64,000 nt of DNA from Hymenochaete sp. R1 (Eukaryota; Basidiomycota; Agaricomycetes; Hymenochaetales; Hymenochaetaceae): contig JAFREE010000078.1 in assembly GCA_019400425.1 (NCBI GenBank), positions 1 to 64,000 on the forward strand, read 5' to 3'. The translations under genes were made by a program, and so were the position numbers. Positions within the stretch are counted from its first letter, which is position 1. The number at the start of each line of letters is the position of its first letter. Below, piece by piece: positions 21,115 through 31,571 of the stretch. The notes beneath the pieces are model-generated. The model made no database searches. It was not told where the DNA came from and was given only the letters and a program-made list of their open reading frames with translations.

Positions 21115-22173
21115 TTATGGTGGTTCGCGGGGAGCGTCATGCTCCTTCGATTGAGGTTCTTCGGGATTCTTCTTGAGATACTCTTCAATGTAATCACTCA
21201 AAAGTTTCTCAAACGCGTCATTCACTGACGGCGCATGAGGTGATCGAGATGGCCGCTTAGTTGCTGTTGAGGTCACTGTAGAAACCATTCTCTGTGAGAA
21301 AGAAAAGGGAGAAAGACGAAGGAATATACACATACTAGTGTCGCTTCGTGCTTCATTTATACCTCGTCCACGGGACACGTCATGATCATCTTTATGGCCT
21401 TCACTTCGTTCATTAGGAAGGTGTTGTGATACATGAGTATGCTTGCGATGCTTCTCTACAGGGCTGGGACTATCGGATTTATGGCCTTCCATCGAAGCAG
21501 GCTCCTCATGTGTTTCTTTGCATAGCACAGTCAGTATAAGGCAGGTGTACAGGACAAGTCGCTACTCACCATCAAAAGGTAAAATTCGCGAGGGCCCAGA
21601 CTTATAGTGACGATGGGAGTCCGAATGATCCTCCGTACGGTGTCTGGAACCCGAACGAGAATGGCTGCTGTGGTGATGGTGATGATGGGTATGTCGATGA
21701 TGTTTGTGGTGGTCACCGTTCGAGAAATCGGGCTGAGTTTTCGCTCGGCGAGCTAGAATGTGGTCGGAATCACTTGCAGACTCGGTGTCTGGCGATAATG
21801 ATTGAGCTGGGCTAGCATGGCTATGGCCATGGTGGTTGTGATGGTGATGGTGACGATGCCGGTGACCCTGCTCGTGTTCGATATGAGGAGCTTCTGTGTG
21901 TGCATGCTTTCGAGTTCTGCTGTGCTTGTCTTCATGTTCATGGCCATGACTGCTCTCTTGCTTCTCCTCTGCATCATTAGGCAGGACCAGCGTTACGCTA
22001 GAAGCATCGCCAGTTACTTCTTTCATGCCAGTAGCTTGAGCATCAGCACTTCGGCGAGCGTCTAACTCGCTACGACTGTCGCTCCCGTATCGCCATCTCC
22101 AAGCCAAGACGCCCGTCAAGACCACGCATGAGACTACCAAGGGGGTGATGGTTAGCCTTCCAGCGCTCTCCAT
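21115..22173 (-). CDS. His-rich single-TM protein upstream of Smr
   Basis: ATG 22173 gives a short N-terminus and one TM helix (LTITPLVVSCVVLTGVLAW), then a basic WRWRYGSDSRSE and a long disordered tail very rich in His (runs such as HRHRHHHHHNHHGHSH and HTHHHHHHSSHS). An intron with donor near 21574 and acceptor near 21516 joins FDG to ETHEEPASMEGHKSD in frame. Later an acidic helix VNDAFEKLLSDYIEEYLKK precedes PREPP and the stop at 21115-21117. A stretch at about 21301-21345 looks like an intron by sequence but splicing it would break the frame. His runs suggest metal binding. It may be the N-terminal half of the downstream Smr protein; see that entry. Confidence 0.55.
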
Positions 22174-23036
22174 TGTGGTTGGGGGGAGGGGGGTAAGTGG
22201 GCGAAGATGAAGGGAGAGGGGGGAAGTTGCATAATAAATAGAAGGAGAACGACCAACACCGGCGGATGGGGACCGTCGGCGCGTGTCAGAGTCCTCCACA
22301 CACTTGCTGAACAATATCAGTCTATCAATATCAAAAAAGACGCAGCAATTGCAATTGAATAGATTGGAAACTAGTTAGCTTCGGCTTCCCTGCCTAACCC
22401 CTCTTTTAGGCTAGAGGCCTCGGTTTCCCATTCATTGCTTATTCTTAGTGCTTATGGATGAAGCCTTACTCGGCCTCGACGATACCCAAGATCTTTATTT
22501 ACGCTCGCTAACACCAATCTACAGCCGGGAATCAAAGCATGTCCATCGTTAATACAGAACGCTCGCCACTAATCTGTTTGGAAAGACATTGACAACTGGA
22601 CATGTGAATGCCCAACGCCTCCTCCATCGGCAAATAGCACCACATGCGACATGCAGAGTTCAGTACGATACCCTCAGGCTCAGAATGTGCATTCCGGGAG
22701 CGGATGAGTCTGAGGCGATGCCAAACACGTTCCACGAGCCGAGCGAACGGGAGGGACGCACAGCCGAATACATCGGTGAAGTAAACGTCCGTCCGGGCCT
22801 TTCGGTGTACGACTTATCCTCGCTCCTCTCGGGACTCGGTGGGTGCCTTCGAGAGAAGCACAGCGTCGATACTAACAAGCGAAGATTGTGGCTGTCGGAG
22901 GGCATAATCAAAGTTTCCTGATCGCACTCTTAGAGTTCCGATCATCTGCGAAAGCGATTGCTAAGCTCACAGTAACTCGAGGAACGACAATAAGAGAACT
23001 TAACAAACATGGTTTAGATGCTTGATATCATTTTAA
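22174..23036. other. Intergenic region
   Basis: About 860 bases between the start of the His-rich gene and the 3' end of ZNHIT2. An open plus frame at 22589-22921 lacks a convincing ATG and recognisable domain, so I do not call it. Confidence 0.45.
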
Positions 23037-24503
23037 TCATACTTCTTCTATGAGCTTCTTGAGAGGACGTTTTCCGCCTTTCATGTCTGTTGAACTTGCA
23101 GACGGATGCATCGATACTCTTGGTTCACCTTCTGCCTCTCTTTCCAAGGACTTGGCTCGAGACCCAATCTCGGCACTGAACGCCGCCAGCAGCGGAGTTG
23201 GTAACGTCGCAATCTGCGCCGCATAGAAGCAAAGCCTCGCAGACGTTGGCGTATCATTTGTCCGACCATCCCTTTCCGCTCTAAATAAACGAATCAGGTC
23301 CGATAACGCAAACAAGGCATTTCGGTGGGGAAGCAACTCGAGTCTCGGGGTCTTGTCGCCTTCTAGCGTGTCTGGGGGATCTTCTAGGCTGATAACGCGG
23401 TGTGGGGTCAGAAGTGCCGCTGCATCACGAAAGAACAACGTGAATGACGTGTGGCTTGCTTTCTCTGATCCTACGAGACGAGGCCATAGCTCCAGGATCA
23501 CGGCATCCATGCTATTGAGGAGCGTTCGCGACTTTCTATCGGTGATAAACGGCACAAGTTCTCGTGTTAGTTGACGAGCAGATATTGAATCATCCGACAA
23601 GCAACCATCCACTATTTGAGCGAGTGGTGACAGACCAAGATGTCGGTTAACGTAAGCATATGTTATTCTAGGCAGTGAAACCAACGTCAGCGAAACAAAA
23701 GGCCCACGAGAAGAATGGGCTTACAAAACAGCACAGATATTGTACAAAAGTGGAGGTCCAGAGTTTGACTTGCTGTCTTTGGACAATAAAGAACTGGGTA
23801 GTTGATGCATGGAAGGGCGGACCCCAAAGCGCCCAGCAGGAAGGATTTCCTTGCTCTCGTCAGAACCAAAATTTAGATTTTCCCACCAAGGACGAACATA
23901 GTCACGCGAAGTATCGAGACCCTGCAGAAGCTCTCTCGCCGGAGTCGACTCGGGGTTCTGAACTAGCTTCATAAAGGACTGCCGTTGAGTTGGACTCAGA
24001 GCTTCCCATAACTGTGTCGGAGATGCATTTTCTAAAGGGAAGGTGGTTCAAAAACTAGGGCAAGAAACATAAGGAATACTTACCAATGTCAATGGTAGCC
24101 AATTTCGAAGCAAGTCCACTGCCGCCTTCATCTTCGTCATCACTCCCACCAAACGCGTCGCTTTGATCTTCCTCTTCCAGCCTTTTCAACATTTCCATCA
24201 TGTTCCTTCTCTCTTCCACGCTCGCCGATGGCTTAGTGCTAATCTCTGCCTCGAGCTCACGTTTGTAGAACCCTTCAGAGCATTGCGAATGATCATTGGA
24301 TCTGAAACAAATGAGCGAGCAATATGGAACGTTGCATGAAGGGCATATATATCGCGCGACTTGTCTCCTGCATCTGATGCAAACAGTTGAGTGAGAAGCT
24401 AAACGAGATAGTACGGCGACAGATGAGACGGATACATTGCACAGGTGCCTTTGTCTTCGGCAACGTCTACGCCCATCGACGCTGATTTCGAGGTCATGCC
24501 CAT
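23037..24503 (-). CDS. Zinc finger HIT domain protein, ZNHIT2-like
   Basis: The N-terminus bears a HIT-type zinc finger: CIRCRRQVARYICPSCNVPYC, LICFRSNDHSQC, with the Cys/His spacing of ZNHIT proteins. A charged helix (MMEMLKRLEEEDQSDAF) follows, an acidic DDEDEGGSGL, then after an intron at about 24085-24030 the ZNHIT2-type region SPTQRQSFMKLVQNPES and YVRPWWENLNF, and a long helical C-terminus to GKRPLKKLIEEV and the stop at 23037. ZNHIT2 acts with the R2TP/HSP90 machinery in assembling box C/D snoRNPs and U5 snRNP. The first exon and start (ATG 24503, MGMTSKSASMG, intron within 24466-24415) are inferred. Other introns lie near 23670 and 24310. Confidence 0.78.
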
Positions 24504-24658
24504 TGAAAGAGTCACAGCGTACAACTTGATCGGACGCGACGGCGGAAGTGCGGGCGTTTAGCTCTAGATCCTATTTGTAATTGTGCGTACATCATTCACG
24601 TGACGTTTCTTCGCCGTTTACGAACACTTCCAATTACATAATATCTGGATTAGATTAG

Positions 24659-24994
24659 ATGGCTCGGAACTCTCCTGAATCCACCGTGACTCTTCCTCCG
24701 AGTCTTCTTTCCGTCCTCCGTTTACTGGTACTTCAAGCAGTGGTGACGACTCTGACCATTTTGGACAGCCTGGGAGTTTTGACTCAGCGTCGGATCAGCC
24801 TCTGGCCTACTCGTGAGCGCTTGGATACTAACGGCGATGAAGATAAAAATAGACCAGTTGTTTTTGTTTTTCTTGCGTTCAATTTCATGCTGTTGGTCCT
24901 CTTCTTCTCGATCGCACCTGTTAGTCAGACGTTCTACATTCCTTCGATGCTTGGAAATCCCGATTTGAAAAAGTCACAGAGATACATGTCGTGA
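24659..24994 (+). CDS. Small two-TM protein (111 aa), unknown
   Basis: Uninterrupted frame from ATG 24659, diverging from ZNHIT2 with about 155 bp between starts. Two hydrophobic helices are visible, LLSVLRLLVLQAVVTTLTIL and PVVFVFLAFNFMLLVLFF, separated by a polar loop with RRISLWPTRERLD; the tail is YIPSMLGNPDLKKSQRYMS. No recognised family. It ends 30 bp before the convergent F-box gene stop. It could instead be non-coding promoter sequence of ZNHIT2, but the paired helices favour a real gene. Confidence 0.45.
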   Translation: MARNSPESTVTLPPSLLSVLRLLVLQAVVTTLTILDSLGVLTQRRISLWPTRERLDTNGDEDKNRPVVFVFLAFNFMLLVLFFSIAPVSQTFYIPSMLGNPDLKKSQRYMS

Positions 24995-25024
24995 CTGTAA
25001 AAGAGACCCATAACCAAGTTATGG

Positions 25025-26145
25025 TCAAAGCAACCAAGTCGCACCCGACGAAACTGCCTGCATCAAACTTCCTGCGGAAGGCGGTGCAAATGCACTGTTG
25101 ACACAATCGCCTTCGGGGCTTCTATCGTCTCTTACGATCTCCACAACCGCGTCAAAACCGCCCTGAATATCACTTGTACGAGTTCCTTCGGCATTTTTGA
25201 CTCTATGTCTTACAATCCTACAAACTCCTTCGATATCCAAAATATCGTCCATCCACGGATTACACCATCGAATGTTTGTCAAGCTCTTCAAGACGCGCGC
25301 AAGGACAAGCGTTACAGAACATTCATTGCGCCTGGTTTCCACGGCGTTAAAGAAAGTTGGGTGACCATCAGACGTTAGTGCACTGGTGAGCATGAGATGA
25401 AGTGTGAGATGCTGGAGATTTCGGCATCCTTGTAGTCTTGAGGCTAAATTTGTCTTTTGCGGAATGTGTAAGCTTAAGCACAAACAACATTATATAAGGA
25501 AGGACAAACAGCAAAAACATTAAGGTCAGTATACACGGTACCCCTTCCTTCTCGCGACGTGAGCGTGTTCGAAATCCTCCACTCCGAGAGAAACTCGGTC
25601 GCTCCTAGTCGTAGATCGCGAAGATTTGGCAAGTCGACAGTCACACCATTCCAGAAGCCTTCATCGTGGCGTTTCATTGCTCTGAGGTCCAGCTGGCGCA
25701 GCGACTGTGCGAAAGATGAGCGAGAGAGCCGGAGAGATGTGAATGCAGGTTTAGGTGAGCAAAGCGAAAGTGAAAGGAGGTTGGAATAGTCTGAGAGAGT
25801 TTCGTAGAAAGTCATCGTGAAGACTTTGGCAGGAGGAAGTATCTCATCGATACGCATGTGCCTGCAAGAACAAGTTAGGTATAGAAATTCTGCTACTTCA
25901 AAGTCCGAAACTCACCGAACTAGATTGCAGGGTTTATCAAGGAACACGAAGTAGTCATAATCTTTTAGTACTTGAACCTCGTGGCGGACAATGCCAACGA
26001 CTTCACGCGACCAACGACAGGCCTCCGAGAACCCTTCTACACATGCAACGTCGTCCGATAATACATTGAAGGATAAGGAAGGCCAGTTCGCCACTGAAAG
26101 ACGGACGATCTCGACCCAAAGCTCCCGAGGCAACGTCGTGGCCAT
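25025..26145 (-). CDS. F-box/LRR-like protein 1
   Basis: ATG 26145 starts MATTLPRELWVEIVRLSV, a basidiomycete F-box-like N-terminus (LPxELWxxI). Introns near 25915-25860 and 25530-25475 join to leucine-rich segments: FTMTFYETLSDYSNLLSLSL, SLRQLDLRAMKRHD, LPNLRDLRLGATEFLSEWR and LQGCRNLQHLTLHLML, arranged like irregular LRRs. The C-terminus is a charged helix and TWLL. F-box proteins are substrate adaptors of SCF ubiquitin ligases; the target is unknown. It is followed upstream on the same strand by a related gene (26420-27475), suggesting tandem duplication. About 345 residues. Confidence 0.6.
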
Positions 26146-26419
26146 GTTACTACTACCGCGGAAATGTCTTGTCCTCTGGCCGAAGATGTTCGAGTAGCAA
26201 GAAAGGAGTGGCTCAAGGCCCGAAGAGACGTCAATTTGGTTTGGATGAAGTTACGAAGAAAAGACGGAGTGCCACAAAACCGGTCATCGAGATGTGCACC
26301 AACTGGGGTAAAATGGTAGCGGCGGCAGCGGCGGAGATGTCTGTGGCAACTTTTGCAATCATTAATGTAAATGCATATACTCAAGCGGAAGGATAGAAAC
26401 AGTTGAGATCTCAGAAATT

Positions 26420-27475
26420 TCAATGACTTTCACGAGAAAGGACAATGTTGGACCCATCACGCCGGATACGAATCGACTTCTGGCAGGTCTCGTTGAGGCG
26501 CGACATCGCGTATAACTCACCCCAACGGACTTCTCGAAGGCACGATAAGATTTTAGCGAGGTCCCTCGTAGCACTGTCCTCTCTTTCAATGACAGCCTGA
26601 TGGTCGTAGGCCTCGTTGCAAAATGGACATTGCGCCGTATTTTGATCTCGATCATGCCCCGCGTCGGTGAAATGCATAGTGTGTCGAAGCGTCCAAGCTA
26701 TCCTCGAGTCCATCACAGCGTGAAGTGACAGAAGCTTTAGTTTCGGCGAGCCAGATAATACGCTAGCTGCATATGACTGCGGGAAAGAATAAGGCCAGAG
26801 AACTAGGGAAGCGGGAACGAGAGACTTGCTTACACCAAAGGTCCTCCGATCGTGCATATCTTCAATGAAGGTAGGCGTCTCCTTTCCATTGTAGAATAGC
26901 CTCAGTGATTCGAGGTTCGGCCACGAGAAGAAACAGCGCGAGTCTTGGTACTTGGAACATTCAAAAATCCAGTCGCAGAGGTCCAGCCGCGTCAAGGAGT
27001 TGACACTCGTAGACTGCTGAATGCGCGATAGAACGAGCATTGTGCGCCATGGCGATACCAACGGCCAGAGCATCAGACTTTGTAGATTGGAAGCCACGGA
27101 AAAGTCCTGATTGGGACTCATCTCGAAAGGAGAAAGATACATATGCTTTGACGGTCTCAACCTAAGATGTCTAAAGAACGATGAATGAGACGGGGCACAC
27201 GTCAGTCGAATGATTGAAATTTAAAGCACGCACCTAGCTCGAGATAGAGCCTCGTCGTCTATAGGAGAGTGTATATCGACTTCGTAGGATGCAATTTCTA
27301 AGACTATCGTTTCGGCAATTCCTCGGAGAACAGGTAAAGCCTTTGAGAGTCCTTGCACCGCGTGGACATTGTACAGTGGACATGTAAAATCACGATCCGA
27401 CCATGGGCTGATCAACGCTTCCCTCAAAATCATTACCCATATCTCAAACGGGAGCTTTGACCAAGTCATCATCAT
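26420..27475 (-). CDS. F-box/LRR-like protein 2
   Basis: ATG 27475 gives MMMTWSKLPFEIWVMILREA, parallel to LPRELWVEIVRLSV of the adjacent gene, and then VQGLSKALPVLRGIAETIV, matching its VEGFSEACRWSREVVGIV. After an intron near 27230-27175 the body has LRR-like pieces (NLQSLMLWPLV, SLTRLDLCDWIF, WPNLESLRLFYNG, SPKLKLLSLHAVMD), a CPFC pair in a His/Cys-containing segment, and a C-terminal helix. Same intron position after the F-box as in gene 1. Likely an SCF adaptor by analogy. A small intron at about 26835-26800 is possible. Confidence 0.6.
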
Positions 27476-27704
27476 GGTTAAAGGAAGAAATGTGAGTCCG
27501 ATACACGATCATCGTGACGATGACTTTGCTCCTTGCCACTTCCTTGCCGCTAAGTTCGGAGAAACATGCACGTGATGTTTATCACGTGTGATAGTCGCGT
27601 AAACAAAATACAACGCGTTCTCAATGCGCCTGCGCCATCAAGTTCGTATTGTTGTCCTGCTTCCCTCTAGTGCTTATTTCGATCCTGTCTCGATTGCAAG
27701 CAAC

Positions 27705-28583
27705 ATGGCTCGGCCAAATCAACGCAAGGCACTTCTTTCCCGACCTCTCGATCTTATCTACTTTTGTTTCTTTATCGTATGTCATCTTCCTTTTGTTTCA
27801 CTTCTAAAGATCGTTTTTAACCACAATATTCGATACATCACAGTCTCATATCCCCGCTACCCTTTTCGTCGATGTCCAAGCTCTCATACCACGTCAGGTC
27901 GTTCCTGGTCCGCTCAAAGACTTCATAACATGGTACCTCCATACCTCCGCCGACCCGCTCATTGCAGGCGCCTTCGGTCTCAACGGCCCTCCTGAGAAAT
28001 GGCTGTGGTTCAAGAGCTTTTTAATCCTTGAGTTGTACGTTCACGACAGCAATTGAATCACAGAAACGACTTATGTCATCTTCTGTTTCTTACCAGTATC
28101 TTCTTGCTCCCGGTCTTCTTCATCGGCGCACGAGCATTATACAGAGGTAAGTACACTTGATCATTTTTTATCCCACCTCCAAACAGCATCTATCAATCAC
28201 GTTCTCTTTTCAACTTTCTAATGGGAAACCGAACTCTAGATTCGCGTACCTCCTACCCTCTTCTTCTAATCTATGCAACTACCGCAAGTGTCACCACTCT
28301 CCCTTGCCTGACTACGGTCCTCAACACACCCTCTACTTTGTCACCCGTTTCCCTATCCCTCCTCAGTCCTTTCTCCGGCACAGTCGACTCTGAAGCTCTT
28401 TTCAACTCCCACCTTGACCCATACTCTCCTATTCGTATCACTCAAGCGCAACGTTCGATGTTATTGGCGAGCTATATCCCGTTTCTAGTTGTGCCGCTGG
28501 TGATGTGTGTGGATATGGCCGTGCGGGTTGCAGGGCTCGTTGCATATGGGCAACGTGCCCAGCAACGCACGAAGGCTGAGTGA
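27705..28583 (+). CDS. EXPERA domain protein, TMEM97/sigma-2 receptor-like
   Basis: Four-helix ER membrane protein. ATG 27705 gives MARPNQRKALLSRPLDLIYF, then helix 1; after an intron (donor near 27778) comes VDVQALIPRQVVPGPLKDF, WYLHTSADPLIAGAFGL, PEKWLWFKSFLILEL, IFLLPVFFIGARALYR (a short separate exon), and a last exon with YPLLLIYATTASVTTLPCL and a membrane helix SMLLASYIPFLVVPLVMCVD. These match the EXPERA family (TMEM97, EBP-like), linked in animals to sterol handling and NPC1. The C-terminus is charged. Stop at 28581-28583. No defect seen; about 210 residues. Confidence 0.82.
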
Positions 28584-29159
28584 GGGAAGATGATTTTTTC
28601 AGAATACCCATTTTTTCCCAATTTCATGTCTATCTTTCAACTGTTACTCCTGTTGTTGACTCAACTGCGTAGGATGGCATATTTTCTTACACACGTTCTC
28701 TCTCTTTCCTCGTGATGTTCTTGTCTAATTTTGACCTCCCTTGCTGTTGACCTCCCCCTTTAGTGGGCTTCGACTTTTTAAATGCTTCCCTCAAGTTCTA
28801 ATTCCTATCCTTGCAAAATCTTGTTTGATCGCCGTGATTTATTCTATTGTAATTCTCTCTTCGTCTATTGCATCCGATCAACGAACATACGGTAAAATGC
28901 GATTACTGTAACGTTGATGCTTGCTTGTCAGGTCAACTTTCCGGACTAGTACTCGATACACTCAAGTATCAAGGAAGATCGGCTCTGGCAGACCTGTATT
29001 GATTCGCGGTATGCCTATTCTCTCTATCTAAGCTATATCGTATCCCTAACCTAACCGTTCAAGTTCTTCAGAGTCGCGTATAGCTTTAGTTGAAGTCCGT
29101 TGCGCAGTCATCAAGACGTGCATTCAGCTGAACACTCCACTCGGGCATGCTGTGCAATG
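28584..29159. other. 3' flank and intergenic region
   Basis: About 575 pyrimidine-rich bases after the EXPERA gene with T-rich runs suited to transcript ends. No coding signal seen. Confidence 0.4.
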
Positions 29160-29169
29160 CAATTGGTGC

Positions 29170-29560
29170 ATCGAGGATGGTTTACTTTGAGGTTCGCCTG
29201 CGCGGAAACTCGCTATATACTATGTCGGAGTCGACGAAGATGGGATGAAAGTCCGAGAATATCATGTCGCCTCTTATCATAAACATAAGAAGGCCAACAG
29301 TCATGGAGCTTTGCCTCTATCGCTGAAGGAGGGTTTGCTTATGGTGTTCAGCACTTCACTGGCATGACTCGGATGCTCCTGATAGCGTCATCGCGAAAGT
29401 GTAATCGGCACAAGAGAACGAGGAGATCCATAGATCCACTGGCAGTACTCTCGCCATGGCAAGTGGTTTGCTTTACAATTTTCTGTGTGATACGAAAGCC
29501 GATGTTGTTGAAAGAGGCGACGGCAACAAATAGGAGTGTCACTCAGTGTGAGTGAAAGAC
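29170..29560 (+). CDS. Possible exons of an unresolved gene
   Basis: Protein-like plus-strand segments occur here: LAIYYVGVDEDGMKVREYHV followed by ASYHKHKKAN (about 29209-29297), then, if a 52-nt intron (GTCATG...TTCAG) is removed, LHWHDSDAPDSVIAK, and possibly a further short exon (YSRHGKWFALQFS). I do not recognise them. They may be the 5' part of the plus-strand gene at 30321-31274, with an oddly long gap between, or the remains of a separate gene. The exon structure is unproven. Confidence 0.28.
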
Positions 29561-29747
29561 AAACTTCGGCTAAGATTACCCCTCTGGATCGCGCGACGTC
29601 AACACTGCCGTGACCTGCGCCGGCCTCCCAACTACTAACCACTTCCAATGGCAGGCTAAGCCGGCGCAAGGCGGTGTTGGGGTATCTTATCACACCTGCA
29701 AAGTATAAAACCTACTCTTTCAAGCTGGATCTATCTTCTTACTGGCT

Positions 29748-30314
29748 TTAGATAGTAAGCTGTTGAACATTCTCATCTCGGAGGCAGGCGCGTGAAGACT
29801 CACAAAGGGGGCACTTGACTTTGAGGTACGGGATTCCGAGCAAAGTTATGTCCCTCGCTTTCTCAAAGTTAACAAAGGCGGCCTGAAGCATGTCTTTGAA
29901 AGCAAGCGTGTTGCGAAGGAGAGTGGTACCCCGAGGGTCGGTCCAGAGGTAGAAACTCCGTACGTCTGTGCTTGCTCTGAATTCCATTCACACTAACTGA
30001 ATCATCGTCCAGGGGATACCGTTATTTCGATCACTTGTTTGAAGGAAAGTCGTGAACTTGAGATTGCTCAGGCCGGTTCATTGATTAAGAATACAGGCGA
30101 CACGGTTCTTCAATCGTGTGAGGTGACCTCCAAGATTTTGGAGTCGGAAATGGTCTTTATCATTCTGTGCAACATATGAGTGTAAGCGCTCCCGTCTCTG
30201 CTTCATCGTATATGGGCTGAAGGACGCTGCCTCTCGAAAGACTCGTAGCTCACGAAAAATGGCATTTGCAGCTACCGTGTCGTCATCTACAATCTTAAAA
30301 TCCTGATAATACAA
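29748..30314 (-). other. Possible minus-strand exons, unresolved
   Basis: Two open minus-strand stretches look protein-like: 30314-30078 (KIVDDDTVAANAIFRELRVF, HFRLQNLGGHLTRLKNRV) and 29987-29748 (SFYLWTDPRGTTLLRNTLAF, FEKARDITLLGIPYLKVK, CPLC, stop). The first has no ATG start. The CPLC pair recalls CPFC in the F-box gene at 26420, so this may be a decayed relative. I cannot join the pieces with confidence. Confidence 0.25.
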
Positions 30315-30320
30315 CCGAGA

Positions 30321-31274
30321 ATGTGGCGTGTCAACGATGGAAACTACAGGGAGCTTCTGTACTCTACTCTATGGTCTACGCACAACTTGAAGCGAGTCGA
30401 AGAACACCTCTTACCTTGAATTGGTATGGGATTATGTGAGGAGTCTTCTACTTCTTCCAGGTTTGCTCCCTTACTAACTCCGTTGTACTCGATTGGCGAT
30501 GTCTGAAAAATCTCATATCTCCAGTCCCCCATATCTTAATAGGATTTGATGGTAGCGAGACCTTCACGAACTCCAATGGAAGCCGTCGCGAACCCAGGAA
30601 ACTATACCTCGGGACGGATATGATGAAAGAAGTGACGCAGAAGGTGATACTGCCGGTCGACATGTACTTTTACGTTTACCGGCAAGTCTGCGGCAAGGAT
30701 CGACTCTGCTTCGATGGGTACACTATGACCACCATTAACGGGCGAATCGTTGCGTAAGGAACCCAGTTCTCTCCGAATGGCGTACAGGATGCTACAGCGA
30801 CCATCAATATTGGGATTGCTCGAGCGCACAGAGCCAAATTAATCCCGATCATGCGGGCACTGGAAGCAGAAGCTAAGCGTTATCATCGCGTTGAGATCCC
30901 CTTTGACATTTCAAATCTGCTGTTTGACAAATTTCTCGATATGAAGAGCTATCGTAACTCTCCACTAGTAGCACGGTACCAAAAGCTGGAACAGAAGGTC
31001 GAGTATGTCTTTACATCTATATGGACAGACATGTTTTTCACATATTTCATCCCAGTTATCTCTTTGTTCTTCATCAGTGGTCTCCACTTGCAAACGATCC
31101 TACATGCACTTTCTCAAGCTACGCGAATTACTTGTTTCGGAAGGCACCCTACATATGCTCTTTCTTCAGATTTTGCCAAGGTTACTCATAACACTAACGC
31201 AAAGTTTGCACGGAGTTTCAGCCCCTTTGCATCAAAAGTCAGTTTTTTGTACTGGGAAAATATTTTCGGCATAG
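30321..31274 (+). CDS. Multi-exon uncharacterised gene
   Basis: Plus-strand exons join in frame: ATG 30321 (MWRVNDGNYRELLYSTLWST), intron with TTCTTCCAG acceptor near 30462, then VCSLTNSVVLDWRCLKNLIS, PVPHILIGFDGSETFTNSNG, LGTDMMKEVTQKVILPVDMY, CFDGYTMTTINGRIVA, an intron (GTAAGG...GCACAG, about 30757-30832), AKLIPIMRALEAEAKRYHRV, NLLFDKFLDMKSYRNSP, an intron (GTATGT...ATCCCAG), DYLFVLHQWSPLANDPTC, and a last exon ending FCTGKIFSA. All phases agree, which is strong evidence for a spliced protein, though I know no family. The true start may be upstream. Minus-strand frames over 30344-30829 are shadows. Confidence 0.45.
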
Positions 31275-31571
31275 CCCTATGAGTACCCGAACAGTGAGTA
31301 GTATTATATCCACCTGGCCCACTGCAAATGAGGGATGACTATTATTTTTCCAGCTTTGCTTACCTATGTCGCCCACTTCTTGCGCGATCACCCGCAGAAG
31401 TCAGTTAAATGCGCTGAATTCCAGCCATCTCCCTAAAGCTCCCTTTCTTAGAGAGTAGCATGCCCTTTCAAACGTGACCTACTGCGCAGCCGCTACATCA
31501 CACTGGTCGTTCAAAGTCGGCTAGCGCAATCCCCAGCTCTCACTATTACAGGAAAATACCACCATTTCTTC

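Noticed and set aside
22589..22921. 110-codon plus-strand frame upstream of ZNHIT2
   Set aside because: Opens with a non-ATG codon and has no domain or intron evidence.
30344..30829. Minus-strand frames over the 30.3-30.8 kb region
   Set aside because: The plus strand gives a chain of exons in phase through canonical introns, so the minus frames are better read as shadows.
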